A stretch of DNA of 11,123 nucleotides from Patescibacteria group bacterium UBA5124 (GCA_002414185.1 DHYS01000038.1:1-11123), one strand, 5' to 3'; counted from the stretch's first letter, positions 1 through 8,773 are shown. Notes: generated by a model not told the origin, from the letters alone. Translations and numbers: made by a program.

Positions 1-125
1 ACAGATATATTTTATTCGTTTTTTTATAAAATGCAAATTTTTGTCTATAAAATATACTATAAACAAAACAAAATATATTGCTTTTTATTAGAATTGTTAT
101 ATAAGAAGGTAAAATATATATTATA

Positions 126-229
126 TGTCATTCCGACCTCAAGGATGAACCTTGCTTTAGTAATGGTTGGAGCCGGAATCTAGAGAAATTAGATAGATTC
201 CGATTTCAACTGACAAAGACGGAATAATA
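126..229. repeat. Degenerate TGTCATTCCG-type palindromic repeat
   Basis: The element starts with TGTCATTCCGAC. It contains a perfect 9-bp inner stem, CGGAATCTA at 174-182 with TAGATTCCG at 194-202, and ends with a partial copy of the outer arm (GACGGAAT near 218-225). The layout resembles the intergenic TGTCATTCCG...CGGAATGACA hairpin repeats scattered through many bacterial genomes, and related sequences occur at 4106 and 8806. The stretch from 1 to 125 is AT-rich and shows no gene or other signal that I can support. Confidence 0.6.
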
Positions 230-266
230 ATCTAATTTTACGATATTTAATTCTATTTATTATCCC

Positions 267-1205
267 ATGGAATCTATTATTTATGAATGAACAGGAGAAA
301 GAATAGATAGTCGACTTTCCAAACAATTCGATCTTTCGAGAAATTTTTTTCAACATGTCCTCAAAAGGGGAGGAGTAACAGTCAATACCAAACCAATCAA
401 AAAATCCTATCAGCTCGTGCAATGAGATCAGATTTCTATTGATGATTTTCAAAGATATTTAGATAATCAAGCAATGGAAGAAACACCAAATATAGATATT
501 CCTATTGTTCACGAAACCCAAGATTATCTTGTAATAAATAAGCCTAAGGGAGTTCTCGCTCATCCAAGAACGATCTGGGAACTAAGCGAACCTTCGGTTT
601 CGGGATTTCTTTATCATAAATACAAAAATTTACCAAGCATAGGAAACTTTATTAGAGCGGGAATTTTGCATAGATTGGATAAAATGACGGATGGACTAAT
701 GATTATAGCTAAGACAGAAAAGGCTCTAGCTCATTTTAAATCATTATTTCAACAAAAATCTGAATGATCATCACGTGAGGAGAAAGAATCTGCTTTGATC
801 AAAAAATATTATCGTGCAGAATCATATATCATGTCAGAAGGAAATACATTTCTTCAATCTATAGAAAACAATCTTCCTTATTATATAGAAAGTCTCGTCG
901 TTGCAAAAATGCCACATATTACGCCAAAGATAGGGATTACTAAGGTTCTTAGTTTTGCAAAATCTGCTGATGGTAAGCAAGTCTCCCTAAATCTCGAGAT
1001 TCTCACCTGAAGAACCCATCAGATAAGATACCACCTTTCACAAGCAGGATTACCGATAATAGGGGATTATCTGTATGGAAAGGATGATGGAATTGATATG
1101 AAACTCACAGCATACAAACTAGAATTTCAAGATATTGATGGAAAAATGCAAAGTTTTGAAATATCTAGTAAACCCACTAAAGAATCTGTTGTTGGTATGA
1201 TTTAG
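267..1205 (+). CDS. RluA-family 23S rRNA pseudouridine synthase with N-terminal S4 domain (UGA=Gly)
   Basis: Isomerises specific uridines in rRNA to pseudouridine in the cytoplasm. The 312-residue product is continuous only if UGA is read as glycine at residues 8, 53, 167 and 248. Residues about 13-65 form an S4 RNA-binding domain (RID..LS, LSRNFF, GGVTVN). The catalytic motif HRLD has its aspartate at residue 138 and is followed by a KMTDG stretch. The family motif RTHQIR near 249-254 is preceded by the UGA glycine, restoring the usual TGRTHQIR. The single CGA, residue 16, sits where S4 domains often carry an aromatic residue (RID-S-W-L). ATG 267 is the only in-frame ATG upstream of the S4 domain; no Shine-Dalgarno sequence is visible. 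The gene is convergent with the acyltransferase and ends before a shared terminator. The exact target uridine (RluD-like or other) cannot be told. The family call is very secure. Confidence 0.95.
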
Positions 1206-1217
1206 ATTGGTTTACTG

Positions 1218-1288
1218 ATGCCGCAGATTTGAGAAACGATAATTTTTGGTTGTATTATAAATTATCGATTTCGAAAACAAAGCGGCAT
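1218..1288. repeat. 71-nt imperfect inverted repeat (ATGCCGC...GCGGCAT)
   Basis: A 7-bp base stem (1218-1224 with 1282-1288) encloses unpaired arms and an inner 8-bp stem, CGATAATT at 1237-1244 with AATTATCG at 1260-1267. It lies 12 nt beyond the pseudouridine synthase stop codon. It resembles the element at 8984-9058 in size, in its GCGG-type base stem and in part of its left arm, so the two may be copies of one small palindromic repeat. Confidence 0.6.
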
Positions 1289-1290
1289 AA

Positions 1291-1319
1291 AAAAAGCCCT
1301 GCAAAATATGCAGGGTTTT
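1291..1319. terminator. Bidirectional Rho-independent terminator between convergent genes
   Basis: A perfect 7-bp stem, CCCTGCA (1297-1303) with TGCAGGG (1309-1315), has a 5-nt loop. On the minus strand it is followed by a run of seven or more U after a GC pair. On the plus strand it is followed by TTTT. It begins 8 nt past the stop codon of the acyltransferase, so it mainly serves the minus-strand dnaG/acyltransferase unit, and it also ends the plus-strand pseudouridine synthase transcript. Confidence 0.85.
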
Positions 1320-1323
1320 CTAT

Positions 1324-2259
1324 TTAAAGAATGTTATATCTTTTTAAATATTCCGGGTAAATCCGTGGAACTTTAATAAGAATAGCTGTCTCTTCTGTAG
1401 CGCCAAAGTCTTTGTTGAGAATGGTGCCCAAGCAGAGCATTTTGGGTGATAGTTTGCCATACTGTCCTACAAGGACAGGAGCATTGAACCGTTTTACTAT
1501 CATAGTAAAATCAGCTTTAAAGTTTCCTGTGAAAACAATATCATCAGTTAATTCTTTATAAGGTCTGATAACTCCATAAGGTCCTTTGGGTTTTATAATG
1601 TTTCTTGATTCAAAATATCTATCCATAAAATGATAGATAGGATCAAGATCCCCAAAGTTCGGATAGAGTGTTATCTTTCCTATCAAATATGTAACAGGCA
1701 ACCTCCAGCGATTGATTTTCTTAAGAAAACTTGCTGAGGCATTTTTTTGTTGTATCCAGGCTCCAAGCCCATCAAATAATGCTTCTAAGGCAAACGGTGA
1801 TTTTTGATAGGATACAGATACAAAAGATCGTCCTAATTCAGCTGAATAATTGAGATATTTATCAACAAACTTTTTGCTGAAGCTAAAATAAGTAGCCAAC
1901 GGAGAAATATCAGATCTCTTTTGTTTATGGATATTATACTGATCCATTAAAGTAGAAAGTAGCTGGATTCTATATCCGCCAACGATTTTATTATTAGCAG
2001 AATCCCATACAATGAGCTGATCAAAATGTGTATCAAAGTAATCCATATCAAAGGATTTACCTGTACCACCACCTACAAGTCGAAAAGACTCTTCTCGAAG
2101 TCGAGCTACTTCTCGCATCAAATTGGGTGATTCTTTTGCATCAAAAGTATAGATATTGAGATTGTTTCCTCGATTTGCCTGTTTGATAAATCTAGCAGAG
2201 AGGAGTTCATGTAACAATTGTTCTTTCCCAACAGGATCGATAATTTTTTTTTGTTTCAT
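1324..2259 (-). CDS. olsB: OlsB/GlsB-like N-acyltransferase (COG3176, GNAT-type), CGA used for Arg
   Basis: A 311-residue protein of the L-ornithine/glycine N-alpha-acyltransferase family ('putative hemolysin', acetyltransferase_10). Known members transfer a 3-hydroxyacyl chain from acyl-ACP to an amino acid, the first step of ornithine- or glycine-lipid synthesis at the inner membrane. Family features seen: ARLREESFR (52-60) followed by GGGTGKS, FDQLIVWD and VGGYRI, then AELGRSFV (141-148), and a C-terminal APVLVGQYGKLSPK stretch typical of Bacteroidota homologues. It has no in-frame UGA. Arginine is written CGA at residues 30, 49, 53, 55, 60 and 144 and CGG at 257 and 299. At 53, 55, 60 and 144 the family conserves Arg, whereas CGA means Trp in neighbouring ileS. 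This points to recent transfer from a standard-code donor. It has its own promoter 36 nt upstream and shares dnaG's orientation. The lipid product is inferred only. Confidence 0.85.
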   Translation of the reverse strand: MKQKKIIDPVGKEQLLHELLSARFIKQANRGNNLNIYTFDAKESPNLMREVARLREESFRLVGGGTGKSFDMDYFDTHFDQLIVWDSANNKIVGGYRIQLLSTLMDQYNIHKQKRSDISPLATYFSFSKKFVDKYLNYSAELGRSFVSVSYQKSPFALEALFDGLGAWIQQKNASASFLKKINRWRLPVTYLIGKITLYPNFGDLDPIYHFMDRYFESRNIIKPKGPYGVIRPYKELTDDIVFTGNFKADFTMIVKRFNAPVLVGQYGKLSPKMLCLGTILNKDFGATEETAILIKVPRIYPEYLKRYNIL

Positions 2260-2294
2260 ACATTTCTTTTATTTGTTTTTGTTAAACAAAACAC

Positions 2295-2322
2295 ATAATA
2301 TCCAAAAGACAATAAAAGTCAA
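2295..2322 (-). promoter_or_regulatory. Sigma70-type promoter of the acyltransferase gene
   Basis: Read on the minus strand: -35 box TTGACT (2317-2322), a 16-nt spacer and -10 box TATTAT (2295-2300). The start point would be near 2288, giving a leader of about 29 nt before ATG 2259. It lies wholly in the gap after the dnaG stop codon, so the acyltransferase need not depend on dnaG transcription. Confidence 0.65.
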
Positions 2323-2339
2323 TGAAATCAAAAAGGAGA

Positions 2340-4058
2340 TTATTTAGAAGAAAATAGTTTGTTGAGTTGTAGGATTTCTTGTTTTTTTTCGTGAGAAGTA
2401 TGTGGATTTTTGACGATCTGTTGGATATGTGATTGAATAATTTTTGCTAGGGTTTGTTTTACTAGAGCATATTTTTTTTCTTCAGAATGATTTTCAAATT
2501 CTTTATCCCATCGAAGTTGATGTTCGTTGATTTGTTTGATGATGTCTGGATCTTGTGTCGTAAGTAATTGGGTAAATTCTGAATTTGGTAGAAGCTCTAA
2601 GATAGTAGTTTTGATGTGATTGAAGCTAGACCAGAGATCTTCGGTTGTTTGATGAGCAGACAAAAAATTATTGTACACTAAAGCAGCAAACAACATATCT
2701 CTTCAAGGTTGATAAGAAGTTTTAACCTGTGTCCCAGTTCTTTGATAGGTGTTTAGTTTTCCATCAGTCTTAGTATATTTGTTGTATTGAGATCGAGTAA
2801 TTTCAAAAGGACTATGAATCAAGTCGCTCACGGTTTGTATATAATGCTGTTGAATAGAAACGTTATTAATATTTTGAATCAGACTAAATAATGTGTTTAA
2901 TACTTTTTGTTTATCTATAGGAGAACTAAGATCATGATTTGCTTTGAGTTGTTCAAAGGTAGCTACAAAACCATCTTGAGCATGTTTAAAGCATTCTTCA
3001 AAGATATCTTTTCCTCCTTCTATATTAGCGAGATCATCAGCATCTTTTGTTTCTTTGGGAAGTTTGATTTTTTTTGGAAAAATATCTTGCTGATAAGCAA
3101 TATTCAATGCTCTAATCGTAGCACTCTGACCAGCTTGATCACTATCAAACAGAAAATAAATATTGTCTGTATATCTTTTGAGGAGCTTCATATGCTGCTC
3201 AGTAAGAGCAGTTCCCGAAGTAGCTACTCAGATAGGATATCATAATCTATGGAGCGCAAGGACATCCATCTGTCATTCCACGATAATGATCGCGTTGTAC
3301 TGAGGTACATATTGCTTAGCTCGATTGAGTCCATAGAGAATCTTAGATTTTTCAAAAGCAATATGTTCTGAACTATTGAGGTATTTGGGAGTATCATTAG
3401 GATCCAAGACTCTTGCGCTAAATCCTATGATATTTTGCATCGTATCATAGATAGGAAATGTGATTCTCTTTCTAAAGAAGGTATAATATTCCGTATTCTG
3501 ACCTTTCTTGATAAGCGAAGCTTCCGCGATATCCGTATCAGTAAATCCCTTAGTCTTGAGAAACTGAGCTAATGCATAATGACTATCAGGAGCATATCAA
3601 AGACCAAAAGTCTGAATATCTTCATCGCTAAGTTTTCTTTTTTCTTTGAGATAGGTTTTCGCGTCAGGATTTTTTTCTAGTTCTTGTACAAAAAATTCTT
3701 GAGCAAGTTTGTGAATTCTTTTCATTTTTTCTTTACCGTCAGCATAGTGATCCATTTTTTTTGTATCAATATCATACTTGGTCATATCTATGCGAGCTTC
3801 TTTTGCAAGTTCTTTGACGGCATCCCAAAAATCTATCTTTTCAAACTCTTGGACAAAGGTGAAGACATTACCTCCTTTACCACATCCAAAACACTTAAAA
3901 ATCTGCTTTTGCGGAGACACCATAAATGAAGGCGTCTTTTCATGATGAAAAGGGCAGCAACCAGAAAAATTGCTTCCAGATCTTTTCAGCTGGACGTGTC
4001 TTGATATCACATCTACGATATCTACGCTACTTAATATATCATCAGTTATTTTTGACAT
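2340..4058 (-). CDS. dnaG: DNA primase DnaG (UGA=Gly at five positions)
   Basis: Synthesises RNA primers for the replication fork with the replicative helicase. The 572-residue product runs through UGA at residues 154, 262, 273, 277 and 452. The N-terminal CHC2 zinc finger has ligands C35, H38, C56 and C59 with the EKTPSF motif between them. Next comes the RNA-polymerase core (FRKRITFPI, GFSARVL, PKYLNSSE, ILYGLN). The TOPRIM centre is E-G-QMD at 261-265, its glycine encoded by UGA, with the metal-binding DSD at 305-307. EGQMD instead of EGYMD also occurs, from memory, in other Patescibacteria. The C-terminal third is a low-similarity helical region expected to bind helicase. Three CGA codons (3321-3323, 2793-2795, 2511-2513) fall at variable positions and do not settle their meaning. 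ATG 4058 directly precedes the standard N-terminus. Reading the five UGAs as stops would leave fragments without a TOPRIM domain, so this is one intact gene. Confidence 0.97.
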
Positions 4059-4064
4059 ATCGGA

Positions 4065-4092
4065 TATATAGGGAAAAAGGGGAAAAAGGCAA
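4065..4092 (-). promoter_or_regulatory. dnaG promoter, probably giving a leaderless mRNA
   Basis: On the minus strand TTGCCT (4087-4092), a 16-nt spacer and TATATA (4065-4070) form a good sigma70-type promoter. Only six bases separate the -10 box from the dnaG ATG, so transcription would begin at or next to the start codon. No Shine-Dalgarno sequence is present, which fits a leaderless message. Confidence 0.5.
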
Positions 4093-4105
4093 ATGGAATT
4101 CTATA

Positions 4106-4198
4106 TGTCATTGCGAGTGAAGCGTGGCAATCCATCTAAGAAAAGATAATTATCATGGATCGCCACGTCATTCATTTTATTCATTCCTCGCGATGACA
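4106..4198. repeat. TGTCATTGCGAG-type inverted dispersed repeat
   Basis: A 93-bp element with outer arms TGTCATTGCGAG and CTCGCGATGACA (one mismatch) and inner arms CGTGGCAATCCA and TGGATCGCCACG. It is locally more GC-rich than its surroundings. This arrangement is well known from intergenic repeats of many bacteria, where copies can form long hairpins. It lies between the dnaG promoter and the terminator of the small membrane protein gene. Confidence 0.85.
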
Positions 4199-4202
4199 AA
4201 AC

Positions 4203-4230
4203 AAAAAAACCGTCCTTTTACAGACAGTTT
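4203..4230 (-). terminator. Rho-independent terminator of the small membrane protein gene
   Basis: On the minus strand AAACTGTC (4230-4223) pairs with GACGGTTT (4214-4207) with one G-U pair and an 8-nt loop, followed directly by a run of U (4209-4203). It begins about 20 nt after the stop codon at 4250 and would also end any read-through from ileS. Confidence 0.8.
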
Positions 4231-4249
4231 CTTTGTAATGAAAATGTAA

Positions 4250-4588
4250 CTATTTTCCTTTTTTAACAAAGTATCCAGTAACAAAAAGAATTCCAACGAT
4301 AATCAAGAGAAGTCCCCAGATCATAGATCTAAGTGTGTATAATCCCCAGATTAAAGCAATAATACCCAAGATAGTGTAGATCTTTTCTTCAGTAGAAGAA
4401 GTAGCCCACCAGTGACTGATTCCGCTAGCTATTTCTTTAGATTCTGCTTTTACAAATTTAGCTTCAGCTTGAATTTGTTTTTTTACTTCATCAATTTTCT
4501 TTTCATTAACTGATTTTTTAGCAGGAGCAGCTTTAGCAGGAGTAGCTTTAGCAGGGGCTTTTTTAGGTGTTTGTTTTTTTGTTGGCAT
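4250..4588 (-). CDS. Small membrane protein with Lys/Ala/Pro-rich N-terminal tail
   Basis: I do not recognise a named family. The 112-residue product has three parts. Residues 1-26 are a basic low-complexity tail with repeated PAK units resembling histone H1 or the tails of some bacterial DNA-binding proteins. Residues about 29-57 are a charged, probably helical or coiled segment rich in Lys and Glu. Residues about 70-108 hold two hydrophobic stretches (YTILGIIALIWGLYTL and SMIWGLLLIIVGILFV) with a short turn, ending in a basic KKGK. The likely topology is a helical hairpin with both ends in the cytoplasm, following the positive-inside rule. It lies 60 bp downstream of ileS with no terminator between, so it may be co-transcribed, and a strong terminator follows. 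A DNA- or RNA-tethering role for the tail is speculation. The gene is likely real because of its ATG start, composition and terminator. Confidence 0.75.
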   Translation of the reverse strand: MPTKKQTPKKAPAKATPAKAAPAKKSVNEKKIDEVKKQIQAEAKFVKAESKEIASGISHWWATSSTEEKIYTILGIIALIWGLYTLRSMIWGLLLIIVGILFVTGYFVKKGK

Positions 4589-4648
4589 GGAATGGTATTA
4601 GAAGAGTAAAATAAGAACTTTGTGTATTGAGGGTATTTGTAACCAAAT

Positions 4649-7600
4649 TTAATTAATTTTCAACTCCATTTTTTGAAGGGGTTGCTTGATAGCTATCTTA
4701 TTCTTTGATCTAATAAAGAGACCAAGAGAAATGATTCTTCTCACCATAGATATCTCTTCCAAGAGGTGTTTGTTGATATAGTGAGATGATGCTACAGGTA
4801 AGTGTTCTAGATGAACAGATTCCATAGTATTTCCTTCATTACTAAATTTCTTAAGTTCTAAGAATAAATGTTCAGTAACAAATGGTGTAAATGGAGCACA
4901 TAGTTTGATGTATCCACTGAGTACTTCATACAAAGTAGAGTATGCTGCTACCTTATCATCATCCATACCAGAAGCCCAGAATCTTCTTCTTGATCTTCTG
5001 ATGTACCAGTTGTTGAGTTTATCAATAAATCCAAGCACAGCTTTTGAACCGAGATCCAATTGATAACTATTCATAGCAGATTCCATCTCTAGAGCGCAGT
5101 CATGTAATGCTGCAAGTATCCATTTATCAAGTTCATTTGATACAATATAACTAGGTATTTTCAAAATCTCTAGATTTTTGAGATGAACTTTTTCGTTGGT
5201 AGAGTATGCTGTCTGCCAAAGAATATCCGCATTTGGTTCGTGAGCAACCAAAAGTACAGATTGACCAGAATATTTGCTAGTGATATCATTGTAAAGCGTG
5301 ATAGTTCCTTCTTTTTCTGAAAGATTTTTATCTATGATAATCTCTACTTCTTTATTTCTATATACAGACATAATATTCTGAATAGCTTCAGCAGTTTGTT
5401 TTGCTCTTGTGAGGGGAGAAGAATAAATCACATCAGGATTAGTTCTTAATACTTTTTCTATAAATGATGGATTTTTCATATCAGCTAGACCTTCTGCAGT
5501 CAATTCTCCTTCATCTCCAGGATTAGCTTTTGCATGCCTGATAAAATGAATAGTCGGTTTGCTGTATACAAAATTATCTACCTTCGCATAGGTCTCAAAA
5601 AACTTGTACGCATTAAGAAGTGCACTAGTAAAGTCCTTGAATACCTGATCTACTCCTTTCTCAGAGAATCTTACAGGTTCCGCCTTCACCGCAGGTGAAG
5701 AAAGTAAATACAATCTATATGCATCAGACCCATATCTCTCGAAGATGGCCTGAGGATCAGGATAATTTTTGAGTTTCTTAGACATTTTACGTCCATCTTC
5801 AGCGAGGACGAGTCCGTTGATTACGACATTGTTGAATGAATTCTGACCTGTTACGGCATTACCTACGACATGCATCGTTCTAAACCATCCTCTTGTTTGA
5901 TCTAGTCCTTCGATGATAAAATCAGCAGGATAGGTAAATGCTTTAGAACCAGCTGTTTTGTGATCTGAATTTTCTCCGAGATAATTTGCTTGCCCAAATG
6001 GCATAGATCCAGATTCAAACCAACAATCCATTACTTCTGGGATTCTCTTGTAGGTCTTTCCATCAACTACAAACCAGTAACTATCTATGTATGGCTTATG
6101 AAGATCTACTTCTTTTTGAATATCATTGTTTCGATAATGCATAGCAAATTCTGCATTTTTGAGGTGAAGAATCTTTCTATGTGTATGATAGTTCCACTTG
6201 CGAAGAGTATTTCTACTTAATGCCATAGTATCATTGTGACTAGTGTAGATGATCGTAGCAGTAGGGTAGTTAGTGTTCCAATATGTCACTGCATTATGTG
6301 TTCTCTGCATCATCATAGCAAGCGTTTCTCCATGACCAGAGATAGGCTTATCAAACTCTGTTCGGTTAAGTGTATCACAAGAACAATATTTATCTTGAAT
6401 ATCAAATGAAAGATGATCAGTAATACGATAATCTACAAAAATATTGTTTCCTAGATCAAAGATATGTTGATTGTCTTGATGAATATAATCCAAGAGTGTA
6501 CCAGCTTCCCAAAGTGATTGATAATGCTTAGTTTGTTCATAATATTTTTTTTCTGTAGCTTCTACTACTTGGTCTCCAAAATGAGCAAGCAAAGTAGGCT
6601 TGATAGTAAGCCAAGTTCTTTGAAGAGGAGAAATCACAAAAACACTATTGTTTCCTATATGATTTTTTAGTTTCTCTCAAAGTTGTTTGGCTTGCTGAGT
6701 ACCAGTTTCTGTAAGGATTGGTTTCCCAAAACTATCGCAAAGTTTTTGTACGTTATAATCAGTTTCTCCGTGTCTAACGAAGATATTTTTGGTGATATTT
6801 TTGGATCCTGAAGTGCTGAGATTGTAGAGTTCTTCTATAGTACCTACAACGATTCTATCTTGTTCATCAGCTTCGTTTTCCCAGACAGGGATAGGCGATC
6901 CTCGATATCTGTTTCTTGCTAAGTTCCAATCTGGAGCAGACTTGAGCACATCGCGAAATCTATTTTTTACGCTTTCTGGTACAAATCCTATGTCATCAGC
7001 ATGAGGCAAGGTAATATTAGAAAGTTCTTGTTCTTTGATAAACCAGCTCGTCAACGCTTTAGAGATCAACGGTGTATCACATCTTCGGCAGTGAGGATAT
7101 GAGTGGTTGTATGATTTTTGTCCGATAAGTTTTCCTTCAGATTTGAGTCTTGCAATGATATCTTTGTTGGCTTCATAGACTCTAGTACCTTGATAATCAG
7201 GTACTTCGTCAGTGAATTCTCCATATTCTCCCACAGGTAAGAAAAGCCAATCCTTTGCATCTTCTCTTGGCAAAAAGGCAGCTACTGCTTCAAAATCTTC
7301 CATACCAAAACTCGGAGCTATATGTACGATACCAGTACCATCTTCCGTGCTAACAAATTCACCAGGGATAATCTTGAAAAATTGTTGTTTGTAGGTGTCA
7401 GGAAGTTTGCTTTGCATAATATATGGCAAAATTGGTTCATAAGTACGTCCAAGCAAATGTTCTCCTTTGAAACTATTAACGATCAAATATTCTTCATCAG
7501 ATTTATAATATTGTTTGAGTAATGCTTCAGCGAGTATATAATATTCTTTAGAAGACTTGTCAAAAAGCATTACATAATCTATATGTTTTCCTACAGCCAA

Positions 7601-8773
7601 AAACGTATTGCTAGGCAATGTCCATGGAGTAGTCGTCCAAGCAAGTACGTTAACTTGCCCTGATCAATCTGCTTGTAACTCAGTGATTTGCTGAGCTATC
7701 TGGTGATGATACACATACAAATCATAAAATTGATGAGTGATTTCATACGCATCATCTATGATTGTACCATCGATCTTCACAGCAAAACCAAGCTTGTTGT
7801 CAGATTCAATAATCTCTGCCCAAACAGTATGAGAGTGTTTTTCTGGTTCAAGATTTTGAGGTTCTCCTGTATATTCTACATCAATGATATTGAGATTGTA
7901 TAATCCATATGGCATGATTTCCTTGAAGCTTCCAAGGTTCTTGATACTCGTTACATCTACACCAACTTCTTCTTTGAGTTCTTTGGCAACAGTCTTTTCT
8001 AAGCTATCACCTGCATCGATTTTACCTCCAGGGAAAATATATTTTTGACCTTTTTTGTGATACATCATAAAAAACTTATTGTCCTTTTTGAGTACACAAT
8101 CTACGACTTGGATAAATCCATCATGAGTAGCTTCAAAATTATCTGATTTTTTCTCTTCTATCTTAAACTTGATAGTGATGGCTTGATCTTGTTTATCTTG
8201 ATATCCTTCATTGACTTCAGCATTAGATAGTGAGGTAGCACAACTAGGACAGTACCATTGTACCTTAAATCCCTTATAGACGAGGTTTTGGTTGTACATC
8301 GTCTTAAACACATAGAGCACAGATTCCATAAACTCTACATCCATCGTATAATACGCATGATCCATATCAGCCCATCTTCCCAGCGAGTCTACAAATGTTC
8401 TCCATTCATCACTTGTTGTACCTACATATTTTCTACACGCTTCAGTAAACTTTTCGATTCCTATCTTTTCTTCGATATCTTTTTTACCATCGATACCGAG
8501 ATCTTTTTCTACTGCTTTCTCTACAGGCAATCCATGACAGTCCCATCCTCGGTCTCTGTTTACCTTGTATCCTTTCATCGTCTTATATCTGAGAATCGTA
8601 TCCTTCATAGAAGAAGTCAGTCCATGCCCAAAGTGAGGTGTCCCCGAAGCAAACGGAGGTCCATCATAGGTACTAGAATGAAACATATCAGATCTCTGAT
8701 CGAGAGATTTTTGAAAAATATTATAGCTTTTCCAATATTCAGTAATTTTTTGAAGAAGGTCTTTCTGATTCAT
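4649..8773 (-). CDS. ileS: Isoleucyl-tRNA synthetase with inserted Nudix and two histidine-phosphatase domains
   Basis: Charges tRNA-Ile with isoleucine in the cytoplasm. The 1374-residue product is continuous with UGA=Gly at residues 370 and 699. Class I core: HFGH (47-50), the GWDCHGLP segment (76-83), a CPSC cysteine pair (175-178), editing-domain TTTPWTLPSN and GTGIVHIAPSFG, a second pair in HCxRC (561-565), PEVMDCWFESGSMPF, and KMSKK (996-1000) as the KMSKS variant. The anticodon-binding helices start at NELDKWI (1213) and include WYIRRSRRRFW. CGA falls on family-conserved Trp at residues 75, 563 and 624, and also occurs at 804 and 881. Three extra domains (residues about 215-365, 662-886 and 1073-1205) interrupt the core at surface-loop positions. 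The protein stops just after IKQPL, so the roughly 150-200-residue C-terminal extension of long IleRS is absent. No T-box leader is seen upstream. The synthetase identity is certain; the role of the insertions is unknown. Confidence 0.97.
5159..5557 (-). other. Second histidine-phosphatase domain (SixA-like) inserted in IleRS
   Basis: Residues about 1073-1205 of IleRS sit between the catalytic core (after KMSKK and TYAKVDNF) and the anticodon-binding domain (NELDKWI). The insert is compact, with RHAK (H1080), LTAEG, SSPLTRAKQTAEAI (1118-1131) and VAHEP (H1178), the pattern of short SixA/PhoE-type phosphatases. It is clearly different in sequence from the first phosphatase insert, so it looks like a separate acquisition rather than a recent duplication. 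Confidence 0.9.
6116..6790 (-). other. First histidine-phosphatase domain inserted in IleRS
   Basis: Residues about 662-886 of IleRS lie between VGTIEELYNLS and DLHKPYID, which are nearly adjacent in ordinary long IleRS. The insert has the RHGET phosphohistidine motif (H668), then LTETGTQQA, a UGA-encoded glycine at 699 in the QLGEKL stretch, SPLQRT (715-720), GHGET with E816, and TSHND with the second catalytic His at 846. All the usual active-site elements of the phosphoglycerate mutase-like histidine phosphatase superfamily are present, which suggests an active enzyme with an unknown phosphorylated substrate. Confidence 0.9.
7679..8131 (-). other. Nudix hydrolase domain inserted in the IleRS editing region
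   Basis: Residues about 215-365 of IleRS interrupt the start of the editing domain, between AITIKFKI and the TTTPWTLPSN motif. The insert opens with a typical Nudix strand (FIQVVDCVLKK) followed by YIFPGGKIDAGD. The Nudix box begins at G250 and reads G-x5-D-x7-K-E-L-x-E-E-x-G-V. It matches the consensus G-x5-E-x7-R-E-U-x-E-E-x-G-U except for Glu to Asp and Arg to Lys. The metal-binding KELKEE core is intact, so the domain is probably active. Nudix enzymes cleave nucleoside diphosphates linked to another group, such as Ap4A or oxidised NTPs; the substrate here is unknown. Confidence 0.9.

Noticed and set aside
189..452. 87-residue open frame on the minus strand
   Set aside because: It is antisense to the S4 domain of the pseudouridine synthase, which starts at 267 once UGA is read as Gly. 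The product has no recognisable features.
2340..4058. dnaG as several separate genes or a pseudogene with frameshifts
   Set aside because: All pieces are in one frame, the only breaks are UGA, and the UGAs sit at conserved glycines such as the one in EGQMD. A decayed gene would not break only this way.
4649..8773. IleRS inserts as inteins
   Set aside because: The inserts carry Nudix and histidine-phosphatase motifs and no intein splice-junction or homing-endonuclease motifs. They lie at variable loops, not in the catalytic motifs where inteins are usual.
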